A stretch of 64,000 bases of DNA, taken from positions 1 to 64,000 of the forward strand of contig NZ_JACHHX010000015.1 of NCBI RefSeq assembly GCF_014202935.1, written 5' to 3'. Below are positions 46,316-56,021 of the stretch, piece after piece. Every line of letters starts with the position of its first letter. Within the stretch, counting starts at the first letter, position 1. The position numbers and the translations under genes are program-made. The notes under the pieces were generated by a model. It ran no database searches. It saw only the letters and a list, made by a program, of their open reading frames with translations, and was not told where the DNA came from. This stretch comes from Rehaibacterium terrae. GTDB taxonomy: Bacteria > Pseudomonadota > Gammaproteobacteria > Xanthomonadales > Xanthomonadaceae.

Positions 46316-47173
46316 TCAGTCGCCGAGTGCCTCGGCCATGAACGGCGGTTGGGTGAGCGCGGCCTTGTGGATCTCGGCGCAGTAGTACTTGGTCTGGAAC
46401 GACTTGCTGTGCGCGCCGCGCTCACGGAAGCTGGTCAGCTCGCCGCCGCCCTTGCGCGCCAGCGTGCAGCTCCACCAGCCGGTCGGATAGCACGGCTGCG
46501 GGAACGGCAGGGTGCGGAAAGTGGTGAAGCCGGCGGCCTTCATCGCGCTGCGCATGGCCTTGATCAGGCCGATCAGGGCCAGCGGCGACTCGCTCTGCTG
46601 CACCAGGATGCCGCCGGCGCGCAGCGCCTTGTAGCAGCTGGCGTAGAAGGCCTGGTTGAACAGCCCCTCGGCCGGGCCGACCGGGTCGGTGGAGTCGACG
46701 ATGATCACGTCCACGCTCTCCGGCGGGCAGTTGCGCATGTAGGCGATGCCGTCGTCGAACAACAGCTCGGCGCGCGGGTCGCCGTTGGACTCGCACAGCT
46801 CCGGGAAATGCTTCTCGGCCATGCGCGTGACCTGTTCGTCGATGTCGCACTGGGTCACGCTCTCGACGTCCTTGTGCTTGAGCACCTCGCGCAGCGTGCC
46901 GCAGTCGCCGCCGCCGATGATGACCACGCGCTTGGGATTGGAGTGGGTGAACAGCGCCGGGTGCGACATCATCTCGTGATAGAGGAAGTTGTCGCGGCCG
47001 GTGAGCATGATGGCGCCGTCGATCACCATCAGGTTGCCCCAGTCGGTGGTCTCGTAGATCTCGATCTTCTGGAACGGCGACTGCACCTCGTCGAGCTTCC
47101 GTGTCACCCGGAAGCCGATCGACGAGCCGGTGTGCTCGAAGTTCTCGTGGTACCAGGTGGTTTCGGTGCTCAT
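46316..47173 (-). CDS. speE: Spermidine synthase
   Basis: SpeE transfers an aminopropyl group from decarboxylated S-adenosylmethionine to putrescine. The 285-residue protein has QKIEIYETTDWGNLMVIDG, the HEMMSHPAL block, the cofactor loop VVIIGGGDCGTLREVLKH near 84, and the catalytic VDVIIVDSTDPVGPAEGLF near 154. It is complete and divergent from speA across a 134-base gap, an arrangement that supports a shared polyamine pathway. Confidence 0.95.
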   Translation of the reverse strand: MSTETTWYHENFEHTGSSIGFRVTRKLDEVQSPFQKIEIYETTDWGNLMVIDGAIMLTGRDNFLYHEMMSHPALFTHSNPKRVVIIGGGDCGTLREVLKHKDVESVTQCDIDEQVTRMAEKHFPELCESNGDPRAELLFDDGIAYMRNCPPESVDVIIVDSTDPVGPAEGLFNQAFYASCYKALRAGGILVQQSESPLALIGLIKAMRSAMKAAGFTTFRTLPFPQPCYPTGWWSCTLARKGGGELTSFRERGAHSKSFQTKYYCAEIHKAALTQPPFMAEALGD

Positions 47174-47265
47174 CGGGGGCGTCCGGCGTATCGAATCGGG
47201 GCGCGGATTGTAGCGGATGCGGGGTGGCGGCGCAGATGAAGGCCGCGCGCCCGCGCTGCGGGGGG

Positions 47266-47271
47266 TACAAT
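47266..47271 (+). promoter_or_regulatory. -10 element of speA
   Basis: TACAAT, 37 bases before the speA ATG, in the divergent speE/speA gap. The -35 region is GC-rich with no good match. Confidence 0.45.
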
Positions 47272-47307
47272 GCGCGCCTTTCCCGAGCCTGCCCGGAGCC
47301 GCCGCCG

Positions 47308-49197
47308 ATGAGCGACTGGTCCCTCGACCGCGCCCGCCGCACCTACGCCATCCCCCACTGGGGCGAGGGCTATTTCGACGTGGATGCGGCCGGTCGCATG
47401 GTGGTGCGGCCGCGCGGGCCGCAGGGGCCGTCGGTGGCGTTGCCCGAGGTGGTCGAGCGGGCGCTGGCGCAGGGGCTCAAGCTGCCCTTGCTGCTGCGCT
47501 TCACCGACATCCTCGGCGACCGCCTCGGCCGCCTGCAGGCGGCGTTCGCGCGGGCGATGGACGAGCTCGGCTACGCCGGCGGCTACACCGCGATCTATCC
47601 GATCAAGGTCAACCAGCACCGTAGCGTGGCCGGCGAGCTGGCCGCACGCGGCGGCGCAGCGTTCGGGCTGGAGGCCGGCTCCAAGCCGGAACTGATGGCG
47701 GTGCTGGCGCTGTCCAGGCCGGGCGGCGTGGTGATCTGCAACGGCTACAAGGACCGCGAGTACATCCGGCTGGCGCTGATCGGCCGCCGCCTGGGGCTGG
47801 AAACCTACATCGTCATCGAGAAGGCCTCGGAGCTTGCGCTGGTGATCGAGGAGTCGCGCGCGCTCGGGGTGACCCCGGGCCTGGGTGTGCGCATGCGGCT
47901 GGCCTCGCTCGGCGCCGGCAAGTGGCAGAACTCCGGCGGCGACAAGGCCAAGTTCGGCCTCTCGCCGCGCCAGCTGCTCGATCTGGTGGCGCAGCTCAAG
48001 GCGGCCGGGCTGGCGCAGAGCCTGTCGCTGCTGCACTTCCACATGGGCTCGCAGATCTCCAACCTGCGCGACATCGCCAACGGCATGCGCGAGGCCACCC
48101 GCTACCTGGTCGAGGTGTCGCGGCTGGGCTGCCCGATCCGCTACATGGACGTCGGCGGCGGCCTCGGCGTGGATTACGAAGGCACCCGCTCGCGCAGCTT
48201 CTGCTCGATCAACTACGGGCTGGACCAGTACGCCGCCACCATCGTGCAGCCGCTGGCCGAGGCCTGCGCCGCGCACGGGCTGACGCCGCCGCGCGTGCTC
48301 ACCGAATCCGGCCGCGCGATGACCGCGCACCACGCGGTGCTGGTCGCCAACGTGTCCGAAGTCGAGCGCGCGCCGGAAGGCGCGGTGCCGCCGGTGGTCG
48401 CCGACGAGCCGCTGGCGATCCGCCACCTGCGCGAGATCCATGCTGCGCTCGACGAACGCCCGCCGGTCGAGCTGTTCCACGAAGCCCAGCACTACCAGGC
48501 CGAAGGCCAGGCGCTGTATGCCCAGGGCCAGATCGACCTCGCCCAGCGCGCCGCGCTCGATGACCTGTTCTACGCCATCGCCCAGGGCGTGCGCGCCCGC
48601 CTCAACTACGAGGAGAAGGGTCACCGCGCCGTACTCGACGAGCTCAACGAGCGGCTGGTCGACAAGTACTTCGTCAATTTCTCGGTGTTCGAGTCGATCC
48701 CGGACGTGTGGGCGATCGACCAGATCTTCCCGATCGCGCCGATCGCACGCCTGCACGAGCGACCCGACCGCCGCGGCGTGATCGCCGACCTCACCTGCGA
48801 CTCCGACGGCCAGGTCGAGACCTACGTCGACGACGGCGGCCTGGACAGCTCGCTGCCGCTGCACAGCCCCCGGCCGGGTGAGAGCTACCGGCTCGGCTTC
48901 TTCATGGTCGGCGCCTACCAGGACACCCTGGGCGACATCCACAACCTGTTCGGCGACACCGATGCGGCCGACGTGCGGCTGACCGACGGCGGCTACGAGC
49001 TGGTCCGCTCCCGTCGTGGCGACACCTCTGACGTGATGCTCGACTACGTCGGCTACGACCTGGCGCGGCTGCGTGCCGCCTACCGCGACAAGATCGCCGC
49101 CGCCGGCTTTACCGGCGACCAGGCGGAAGCGCTGATGGCGGCGCTGGAGGCCGGCCTCACCGGCTACACCTACCTCGCCGACGAAGCGCAGGGCTGA
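47308..49197 (+). CDS. speA: Biosynthetic arginine decarboxylase
   Basis: SpeA is a pyridoxal-phosphate enzyme converting arginine to agmatine for polyamine synthesis. The 629-residue fold-III enzyme has YPIKVNQ near 94 (PLP lysine), ICNGYKDREYIRLAL, LHFHMGSQISN near 247, DVGGGLGVDYEG near 280 and the C-terminal CDSDGQVETYV near 495 (the substrate-binding CxSD motif). The start at 47308 matches the family. Agmatinase is not seen in this window. Confidence 0.95.
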   Translation: MSDWSLDRARRTYAIPHWGEGYFDVDAAGRMVVRPRGPQGPSVALPEVVERALAQGLKLPLLLRFTDILGDRLGRLQAAFARAMDELGYAGGYTAIYPIKVNQHRSVAGELAARGGAAFGLEAGSKPELMAVLALSRPGGVVICNGYKDREYIRLALIGRRLGLETYIVIEKASELALVIEESRALGVTPGLGVRMRLASLGAGKWQNSGGDKAKFGLSPRQLLDLVAQLKAAGLAQSLSLLHFHMGSQISNLRDIANGMREATRYLVEVSRLGCPIRYMDVGGGLGVDYEGTRSRSFCSINYGLDQYAATIVQPLAEACAAHGLTPPRVLTESGRAMTAHHAVLVANVSEVERAPEGAVPPVVADEPLAIRHLREIHAALDERPPVELFHEAQHYQAEGQALYAQGQIDLAQRAALDDLFYAIAQGVRARLNYEEKGHRAVLDELNERLVDKYFVNFSVFESIPDVWAIDQIFPIAPIARLHERPDRRGVIADLTCDSDGQVETYVDDGGLDSSLPLHSPRPGESYRLGFFMVGAYQDTLGDIHNLFGDTDAADVRLTDGGYELVRSRRGDTSDVMLDYVGYDLARLRAAYRDKIAAAGFTGDQAEALMAALEAGLTGYTYLADEAQG

Positions 49198-49208
49198 GTC
49201 CGGCGCTC

Positions 49209-49408
49209 TTGCGGGAACGACGCAGCCGTCTGCCGAAGGCGAACGGCCTCGGCCGCGACCGGAACGCAACAGCGAGGATTCAGCCACGGATCTGCGCGGA
49301 TAAGCGTGGATCGAGCCGATGCAAAGTCTTATCCGTGGCTATCCGCGTAGATCCGTGGCCAAAGACTGCCGCTGTTCCCGGGCATCCGGTCGCGGCTGTA
49401 GCCGCTCC
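49209..49408. repeat. REP-like doublet with a 20-bp inverted repeat
   Basis: gaacggcctcggccgcgaccgg (two words of it) lies at 49241-49262 and an inverted relative (ccggtcgcggctgtagccgctcc, in parts) at 49386-49408. Between them gccacggatctgcgcggata (49283-49302) and its complement at 49340-49359 match at 19 of 20 positions with a 37-base loop. The words acggat and cgcggat recur. No gene is seen in the 49198-49520 gap; the structure resembles a REP doublet or small palindromic mobile repeat. Confidence 0.7.
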
Positions 49409-49520
49409 GAAACTGCGCCGGCCTGAACGGCCGCTGGCCACCCGCGCTAGCATGGAGCAACCTTGCGGCAGCCGAAGGCATCCTTGCCGTCTCGATGCAT
49501 CGCAAGGACGAGAGGCACGA

Positions 49521-51683
49521 ATGCGGCTGACGCGATCCCCGCTGCTGCGACTGACCTGGAACGAGCTGCGTCGGCGCAAGGTGACGCGCGCCGCGGCCGT
49601 CTATGCGCTGGTGGCCTGGGTGATCCTGCAACTGGCCGAGATCACCTACGACCCGCTCGGTCTGCCCGGCTGGGCTCTGACCTGGACGGTGCTGGGCGCC
49701 GTGCTGGGCTTTCCGGTGGTGCTGGTGCTGGCGTGGTTCTTCGACGTCTCGTCGCGCGGCATCGTGCGCGAGCACGGTGTGGCCGGCGCCACCGGGCGGA
49801 TGTTCGCATTGGTCGTGGTGCTGTTCACCGTGGCCGGCGTCGGCTGGTGGCTGTCGACCATCTACGGCACCGGCACCGGCGGGGACGATGCCCGCGCCGG
49901 CGTGCATTCGGACGCGCCGGCCAACGCCATCGCCGTGCTGCCGTTCGACGACATGAGCCCGCAGCGCGATCACCGCCACCTCGCCGACGGCATCGCCGAG
50001 GAACTGCTCGACCGCCTTGCCCGCATGCAGGGCCTGCGGGTGGCCGCGCGCACCTCGTCGTTCGCACTGCGCGACTTTGCCGGCGACGTCCGCGAGATCG
50101 GCCGTCTGCTCAACGTGCGTTGGGTGCTCGAAGGCTCGGTGCGCAAGGCCGAAGGGCGGGTGCGCATCACCGCCCAGCTGATCGACGCCGCCGATGGCTA
50201 CCACGTCTGGTCGGAGACCTACGACCGGCCCGACCAGGATCTGTTCGCACTGCAGGACGAGGTGACCGAGGCCATCGCCGGCCAATTGGCGCGCCGGGTG
50301 GGCGGCATCGCCGGTCAGGCCGCCGGCGAGATGAGCACGCGCAGTCCCGAGGCGCTGGAGCTGTACCTGCAGGGCCGGCTGGCCTGGCGCCAGCGCACGC
50401 CGGCCTCGCTGGAGCAGGCCGAGACGCTGTTCCAGCAGGCGGTGGCGCGTGATCCGGAGTTCGCCCATGCCTGGGCGGGCCTGGCCGACACCTACCTGCT
50501 GCAGGCCGACTACGGCATCCGCCCGCTGGACGAGGCCATCGTGCTGGCCGAGCCGGCGGCGGTGCGCGCGGTCACCCTGCGGCCGCAGCTCGGCGAGGCT
50601 TGGGCGACGCTGGGGCTGTTGCGGTCGAGCGCCGGCCAGCGCGAAGCCGGCAAGCGCAGCCTGGAGGAAGCCATGCGGCTGGATCCGCGCTACGAGATGG
50701 CGCCGATGTGGCTGGCTGCCATCTATGGCCGCGAGGGCCGGCTCGACCGCCAGCGCGAGGTACTCGAGCGCGCCGTCGAGCTCAACCCGCTCGAGCCGGT
50801 GATCAACAGCAACTACGCCAACCTGCTGGCCGGACTGGGCGAGGTGGCGGCGGCGCGCGACGTGCTCGACCGGGTGCTGGCGATCACGCCCGACGACCCA
50901 TTGCTGTTGCGCTCGCTGGCGCAGATCGAGCTCAATGCCGGCCGGCTGGCGCGCGCGCTGGAACTGGCCCGGCGCGCCCACGCGGTCGATGCCCGGGCGC
51001 CGGCGAGCGTCGCCCTGCTGGTGGAGGTGCTGGCGGCGCTCGAAGACTTCGCTGCCGCCGAGACGCTGGCGCGCCAGTTGCCCGAGCGCAATCCGTTGCG
51101 GCCCGTGCTGCTGCAATCGCTGGGCCTGCGGCGAGGCGAGAGCACGGTGCAGCCGGCGCTGGCCGAGCGGGCGCAGGCCCTGCTCGGCTCCGGCGAAGTA
51201 CTGACCGATCGCGATCGCGACGCGATGCTGATGGTGGCACTGGCGTGGATGCGTGGCGGCGATCCGGCCGGCGCAGCGGCGCTGCTGCGTGCCGTGGTCG
51301 GCGAGCCCGAGCGTGTACGTGAAGAAGCGGCGCTGCTCGACGCCGCCAGCGTGCTGGTCCGTGCGCTGCAGCTCGCCGACGAACCTGACGAGGCGGCGCG
51401 CTACGACCGTGTGCTGGGCGAAGTGGCCGGCCCTTGGCTGGCGCAGGCCGGCCAATCCGCGACGATCGAGTACGCGCGCGCGCTGCTGGCGCTGCACGAC
51501 AACGACCGCGCCGGCGCGCTGGCGCAACTGCAACGCGCCTACGACGCCGGCTTCCGTCAGCGCTGGCTGCTCGACCACGACCCGCGGCTGGACGTCCTGC
51601 GCGACGCGCCCGAGCTCGCCAGGCTCAGCCGGCGCATCGGCGACGAGCTGGCCGGCTTGCGACAGTCGCTGGCCGCGCGTTGA
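49521..51683 (+). CDS. TolB-like/TPR membrane protein
   Basis: The 720-residue protein has about three N-terminal membrane helices (roughly 23-42, 48-70, 92-112) and a TolB/FlgO-like domain (about 130-260; AIAVLPFDDMS, DGIAEELLDRLARM, VLEGSVRKAEGRVRITAQL). TPR-type repeats follow (about 280-700). Similar proteins often accompany signalling genes in xanthomonads, where the N-terminus can be a cyclase or winged helix; here it is only membrane helices. Function unknown. It shares its TolB-TPR half with the cyclase-like protein at 30600-33239. Confidence 0.7.
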   Translation: MRLTRSPLLRLTWNELRRRKVTRAAAVYALVAWVILQLAEITYDPLGLPGWALTWTVLGAVLGFPVVLVLAWFFDVSSRGIVREHGVAGATGRMFALVVVLFTVAGVGWWLSTIYGTGTGGDDARAGVHSDAPANAIAVLPFDDMSPQRDHRHLADGIAEELLDRLARMQGLRVAARTSSFALRDFAGDVREIGRLLNVRWVLEGSVRKAEGRVRITAQLIDAADGYHVWSETYDRPDQDLFALQDEVTEAIAGQLARRVGGIAGQAAGEMSTRSPEALELYLQGRLAWRQRTPASLEQAETLFQQAVARDPEFAHAWAGLADTYLLQADYGIRPLDEAIVLAEPAAVRAVTLRPQLGEAWATLGLLRSSAGQREAGKRSLEEAMRLDPRYEMAPMWLAAIYGREGRLDRQREVLERAVELNPLEPVINSNYANLLAGLGEVAAARDVLDRVLAITPDDPLLLRSLAQIELNAGRLARALELARRAHAVDARAPASVALLVEVLAALEDFAAAETLARQLPERNPLRPVLLQSLGLRRGESTVQPALAERAQALLGSGEVLTDRDRDAMLMVALAWMRGGDPAGAAALLRAVVGEPERVREEAALLDAASVLVRALQLADEPDEAARYDRVLGEVAGPWLAQAGQSATIEYARALLALHDNDRAGALAQLQRAYDAGFRQRWLLDHDPRLDVLRDAPELARLSRRIGDELAGLRQSLAAR

Positions 51684-51761
51684 CGCCGCAGGCGTTCGAC
51701 CTTGGCCTAAACTGATGCGCCGCGCGGCGATCCGCGCCGCCGCCATCCCTGCAGGAGACCC

Positions 51762-52628
51762 ATGAAGACCGGATTCATCGGACTCGGCGCGATGGGCGCG
51801 CCGATGGCGCGCCACCTGCATGCGCGCGGCCTGCTTACCGTCGTCGGCAACCGCACCCAGGACAAGGCCGATGCGCTGGCCGTCGAGCTGGGCGTGCGCG
51901 CCGCGCGCGCGGCCGATGACTACGCCGACTGCGACGCGGTGCTGCTGTGCGTGTCGATGGATGCCGACGTGCTGGAGAACGTCGAGATGCTGGCCGGCGT
52001 GCTGCGTCCCGGCAGCGTCGTGGTCGATCACTCCACCGTCTCGACCGACACGGCCAGGCAGGCGGCGGACATTCTCGCCGCGCGTGGCATCGGCTTCCTC
52101 GACGCGCCGGTGTCCGGCGGCGTCGAGGGCGCGCGCAACGGCAAGCTGTCGGTGATGGTCGGCGGCGATGCCGCCGTCCTGGAACGGGCGCGTCCCGCAC
52201 TGGAGGCCTACGCGCTGCGCATCGCCCACCTGGGGCCGGTCGGCGCAGGCCAGGCCGCCAAGGCGGTCAACCAGGTCATCGTCGCCGGCATCAACGAGGC
52301 GGTCTGCGAGGGGCTGGCGCTGGCCGAAAAACTCGGCCTGGATGCGGACACGCTGCTGCCCACGCTGGGCGCCGGCGCCGCCGGCAACTGGTTCCTGGAC
52401 AAGCGCGGCGCGACCATGCTGCGCAGCCAGTTCGTGCCCGGCTTCAAGTGCGTGCATTTGCTCAAGGACCTGCGCATCGTGCAGGCGATGGCGCGGCCGA
52501 CCGGCATCCGCACGCCGGTGATCGAGCAGGCGCTGGCCGATTACGCCGAGCTGGTGGATCGTGGGCGCGGCGACGAGGACACCTCGGCGCTGATCGTGCT
52601 CAAGCGCGGGGACGGGGAGCGGGAATAG
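51762..52628 (+). CDS. 3-hydroxyisobutyrate dehydrogenase-family oxidoreductase
   Basis: A beta-hydroxyacid dehydrogenase of 288 residues: IGLGAMGAPMARHLH (NAD(P)-binding) at residue 6, the substrate motif DAPVSGGVEGARNGKLSVMVGG near 117, the catalytic lysine in GQAAKAVNQ near 171, and the C-terminal KDLRIV region. The substrate may be 3-hydroxyisobutyrate, tartronate semialdehyde or a related small acid; family members differ little. The gene ends with TAG, followed by a (g)ggaat/gcggga-rich stretch like the repeats elsewhere in the window. Confidence 0.85.
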   Translation: MKTGFIGLGAMGAPMARHLHARGLLTVVGNRTQDKADALAVELGVRAARAADDYADCDAVLLCVSMDADVLENVEMLAGVLRPGSVVVDHSTVSTDTARQAADILAARGIGFLDAPVSGGVEGARNGKLSVMVGGDAAVLERARPALEAYALRIAHLGPVGAGQAAKAVNQVIVAGINEAVCEGLALAEKLGLDADTLLPTLGAGAAGNWFLDKRGATMLRSQFVPGFKCVHLLKDLRIVQAMARPTGIRTPVIEQALADYAELVDRGRGDEDTSALIVLKRGDGERE

Positions 52629-52700
52629 GGAAGCGGGAGTCGGGCCGTGTCGCTCCGGGCCGTGTGTTGCCGCTACGCCTGCGATTTCCGGCTTCCAGCC

Positions 52701-53309
52701 TCAGCGCACCCGCACGGCCACCGAGGGAATGCCGTTGGCGTCCAGTCGCTGCTTGGCCGCCTCGAGCTCGCGCGCGCTGGCGAACGGGCCGAGCATCACC
52801 CGGTGCACGGTGGCGCCGTCGGCGGTGGTGGCCGGTTCGACCCGGGCGACCAGGCCGGTGAAGGCGATCGCCGCCTTCACCTCGTCGGCGCGGCGCGGGT
52901 CGCCGAAGGCGCCGGCCTGCAGCAGGTAGCGCTCGCCGGCGGCAACGGCCTGCTCGGGCGCCGGTGCCTGCATCGGTGGCGGCTGTGCCTCGGCGCGCGC
53001 ACGGGCGCTGACCTCGGCATCGGGCAGCACCACTTCGCGTTCGGGCAGCACGGTGTAGAAGTCGTAGCGCGGCCGGCGCGGCGCCGGCTCGGCCGGCTTC
53101 TGCGCGACCGGCTCCTCGGCGGCGGCCGGCGGGCGGGCACCGGGGTTGGGCCGGGGGCCGTCGAACATCGGGCCGAGGCGGTCGCGCATCAGCACCGCGG
53201 CGGCGAGTGCCAGGCCCAGCAGCAGGCCGGCGCCGAGCCAGAGCCAGGCCGGAATGCCGCCGCCGTTGCGACCGCTGCGCTTGGCCTGCGACCTGCCGCG
53301 GCGTGCCAT
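52701..53309 (-). CDS. SPOR-domain inner-membrane protein
   Basis: The 202-residue protein has a basic cytoplasmic N-terminus, one membrane helix (about 21-42), a Pro/Ala-rich periplasmic linker (50-125) and a C-terminal SPOR domain (about 128-202; YLLQAGAFGDPRRADEVKA and RVMLGPFASARELEAAKQRL). SPOR domains bind denuded septal peptidoglycan, so a cell-division role like FtsN or DedD is likely. Its ATG shares one base with the argS stop, the known argS-SPOR gene order in many proteobacteria. Confidence 0.88.
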   Translation of the reverse strand: MARRGRSQAKRSGRNGGGIPAWLWLGAGLLLGLALAAAVLMRDRLGPMFDGPRPNPGARPPAAAEEPVAQKPAEPAPRRPRYDFYTVLPEREVVLPDAEVSARARAEAQPPPMQAPAPEQAVAAGERYLLQAGAFGDPRRADEVKAAIAFTGLVARVEPATTADGATVHRVMLGPFASARELEAAKQRLDANGIPSVAVRVR

Positions 53310-55069
53310 CACATGCTCTCCGGTGCCGACACGCCGAGCAGCTTCAGGCCATTGGCCAGCACCTGACGGGTGGCCTGCGACAGGCCCAGTCGGGCGTGGC
53401 GCAATTCTTCGTCGGCCACCAGGATCGGATGCGCGTTGTAGAAGGTATGGAAGGCCGAGGCCAGCTCGCGCAGGTAGGTGGCGAGCATCTGCGGCGCACG
53501 ATTGAGTGCGGCGGTTTCGAGCACCTCGGGGTAGCGCATCAGTTCGCTCAGCAGCTCGACCTCGTGCGGTTCGACCAGCCGCCCGCGCGCCGCCTCGGCG
53601 GCGCTGCGGTTGTAGCTCCAGCCCTTCTCGGCCAACTGGCGGAACAGCGAGCAGACCCGGGCATGGGCGTACTGCACATAGTAGACCGGATTGTCGTTGG
53701 ACTGGCTCTTGGCCAGGTCCAGGTCGAAGTCCAGGTGCTGGTCGTTGCCGCGCATCACGTAGAAGAACCGTGCCGCGTCCGCGCCCACGTCCTCGCGCAG
53801 CTCGCGCAGGGTGACGAACTGGCCCGAGCGGGTCGACATCTGCACCTTCTGCCCGCCCCGGAACAACACCGCGAACTGCACCAGCCGGATCTCGATACGT
53901 TCGGGGTCCAGGCCCAGTCCCTGCGCGGCGGCCTTGAGGCGGGCGATGTAGCCGTGGTGGTCGGCGCCGAACACGTAGATGGCGCGGTCGAAGCCGCGCT
54001 CGAACTTGCTCAGCAGGTAGCCCAGGTCGGAGGCGAAGTAGGTCGGCGCGCCGTTCTCGCGCACCACCACGCGGTCCTTCTCGTCGCCGAAGCTGGTGGC
54101 GGCGAACCACAGCGCGCCGTCGCGCTCGTAGATGTGGCCGCCGGCCTTGAGCGTTTCCACCGCGCGCGCCACGTAGCCGTCGGTGGCCAGCGAGCGTTCG
54201 GAGAACCAGTTGTCGAAGACGACGCCGAACTCGGCCAGATCCTCGCGGATGTCGGCGAGGATCGCGTTCAGCCCGGCATCGAAGGCCAGCCGGTAGTCGT
54301 CGCCGAGCAGCGCCTTGGCGCGGGCCACCAGGGCGTCGATGTGGGCCTCCTTGTCGCCGCCCTGGGCCTCGTCGGCCGGCAGGTCGGCGCCGACCTCGCG
54401 CCAGGGGTGGCGCAGTCGGTCGCCCTGCTCGCTGCGCAGGGCGCGGGCGATGTCGTAGATGTACTCGCCCTTGTAGCCGTTGTCGGGGAAGCGGATCGGC
54501 TCGCCGCACAGCTCCAGGTAGCGCAGCCAGACGCTGGTGCCGAGGATGTCCATCTGGCGGCCGGCATCGTTGACGTAGTACTCGCGCTGGACGCGGTGGC
54601 CGATGGCTTCCAGCAGGTTGGCCAGGGTTGCGCCGTAGGCGGCACCGCGGCCGTGGCCGACGTGCAGCGGGCCGGTCGGGTTGGCGGAGACGAACTCCAC
54701 CGTCACCGACTCGCGCGAGGCCTCCGGCTGACGACCGTAGTCCTCGCCCAGTTCGAAGATGCGCCGCAGCGTGCCCAGCCGGCAGCCCTGACTGAGGCGG
54801 AAATTGATGAAGCCGGGGCCGGCGATCTCGACCTTCTCGACGTGCTGCGACTGCGGCAGGGTGGCGACCAGCGCCTCGGCCAGCTCGCGCGGCTTGAGGC
54901 CGGCGGGCTTGGCCAGCAGCATCGCCACGTTGGTGGCGTAGTCGCCGTGCTCGCGCGAGCGGGCGCGCTCGATGACGAAATCCGGCAATGCCAGCTCGGC
55001 CGGCAGGCGGCCGTGGCGCTTGAGGTCCAGCAGGGCCTGGGCCACCAGTTCGCGCAGATGTTCTTTCAC
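53309..55069 (-). CDS. argS: Arginyl-tRNA synthetase
   Basis: A class I synthetase charging tRNA-Arg. The 586-residue protein has the N-terminal Add-1 domain, the [15 protein letters not shown] (HIGH) motif near 127, [13 protein letters not shown] near 340, and the KMSK equivalent written QMSTRSG near 377, normal for ArgRS. The GTG at 55069 gives the family start [13 protein letters not shown]. The in-frame ATG at 55102 lies within a TAAAAT -10-like element and is less likely. Confidence 0.95.
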   Translation of the reverse strand: MKEHLRELVAQALLDLKRHGRLPAELALPDFVIERARSREHGDYATNVAMLLAKPAGLKPRELAEALVATLPQSQHVEKVEIAGPGFINFRLSQGCRLGTLRRIFELGEDYGRQPEASRESVTVEFVSANPTGPLHVGHGRGAAYGATLANLLEAIGHRVQREYYVNDAGRQMDILGTSVWLRYLELCGEPIRFPDNGYKGEYIYDIARALRSEQGDRLRHPWREVGADLPADEAQGGDKEAHIDALVARAKALLGDDYRLAFDAGLNAILADIREDLAEFGVVFDNWFSERSLATDGYVARAVETLKAGGHIYERDGALWFAATSFGDEKDRVVVRENGAPTYFASDLGYLLSKFERGFDRAIYVFGADHHGYIARLKAAAQGLGLDPERIEIRLVQFAVLFRGGQKVQMSTRSGQFVTLRELREDVGADAARFFYVMRGNDQHLDFDLDLAKSQSNDNPVYYVQYAHARVCSLFRQLAEKGWSYNRSAAEAARGRLVEPHEVELLSELMRYPEVLETAALNRAPQMLATYLRELASAFHTFYNAHPILVADEELRHARLGLSQATRQVLANGLKLLGVSAPESM

Positions 55070-55100
55070 GTCAAGGGTTTCCGCATCGGGAAAACCCCGC

Positions 55101-55106
55101 ATTTTA
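55101..55106 (-). promoter_or_regulatory. -10-like TAAAAT upstream of argS
   Basis: On the minus strand TAAAAT lies 32 bases before the GTG at 55069. It is an unusually AT-rich word in this GC-rich DNA and argues that the ATG it contains is not the start codon. Confidence 0.45.
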
Positions 55107-55250
55107 GCGCGTCGCGGGCCTGGCCGGGGGCGCGGACGGCCGGGCGGTCGCGGCGCCGGCGAGCGTCATAAATCGGTAACCGCCCGGTCATAGGCTGCGC
55201 GCCCATCACGGTCGCCCGGCCGTGCCCGCGTTCCGATACGGAGTGACCCC

Positions 55251-56021
55251 ATGTCGAGCCCCTTCGCGCCCCGCCTCCGCGTGGCCCTGCTCGCGCTCGC
55301 GCTGCTGCTGACACCGGCGGCCGGCGCGCTCGCCGGCGATGACCTGGCCCAGGGCCTGATCCGCCTGCGCGGCGAGGTCGAGCAGCTCAACAGCGCGCTG
55401 GATCTGCTGCGCGAGGAGCAGCGCACCACGTTGGCGGCGCTCAACGCGCAGAAAGCCGAGCTGTCGGCTGCGGTGGAGCGCCAGCAGCTCGCCGCACGCG
55501 AACTGCGCAGCAAGCTCGACGCCAGGCTGGCCGAACAGGCCGAGGCCGGCGCCGAGGGCGACACCCTCAGGCCGTTGCTGCTCGAGGCGGTGGCGCAGTT
55601 GCGCGCGGGCATCGCCGCCGGGCTGCCGTTCAAGGTGGACGAGCGGCTCGGCGAACTCGACCGGTTCCGCGTCCAGATCGAGAACGGCACCCTGCCGCCG
55701 CAGCGCGCGGTCAACCGGCTGTGGGCCTTCTACGAGGACGAATTCCGCCTGACCCGCGAGAACGGCCTGTATACCCAGGCCATCGAGATCGGCGGCGAGC
55801 GCGTGCTGGCCGAGGTCGCCAAGGTCGGCGGCATGGTGCTGTACTTCCGCACGCCCGACGGCCGCTACGGCCAGGCCCGCCGCGGTGGCGACGGCTGGAC
55901 GTTCGAACCCTTCACCGACGCCGCCGACGCCAGGCGTGTGGCGGCCTATTACGACTCGCTGCGCAAGCAGATCCGCCAGGGCTACTTCGAACTGCCGCTG
56001 GCCCAGGGAGGTGCCCGATGA
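55251..56021 (+). CDS. DUF3450 periplasmic protein of the TonB system
   Basis: The 256-residue product has a signal peptide (to about residue 28), a long coiled coil (about 33-98; LRGEVEQLNSALDLLREEQ) and a C-terminal domain with RLWAFYEDEFRLTRENGLYTQ (in parts) and VGGMVLYFRTPDGRYG. DUF3450 proteins are found with TonB2-type ExbB/ExbD/TonB operons and may bridge the inner-membrane motor to the outer membrane. It overlaps the next gene by four bases. Confidence 0.85.
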   Translation: MSSPFAPRLRVALLALALLLTPAAGALAGDDLAQGLIRLRGEVEQLNSALDLLREEQRTTLAALNAQKAELSAAVERQQLAARELRSKLDARLAEQAEAGAEGDTLRPLLLEAVAQLRAGIAAGLPFKVDERLGELDRFRVQIENGTLPPQRAVNRLWAFYEDEFRLTRENGLYTQAIEIGGERVLAEVAKVGGMVLYFRTPDGRYGQARRGGDGWTFEPFTDAADARRVAAYYDSLRKQIRQGYFELPLAQGGAR

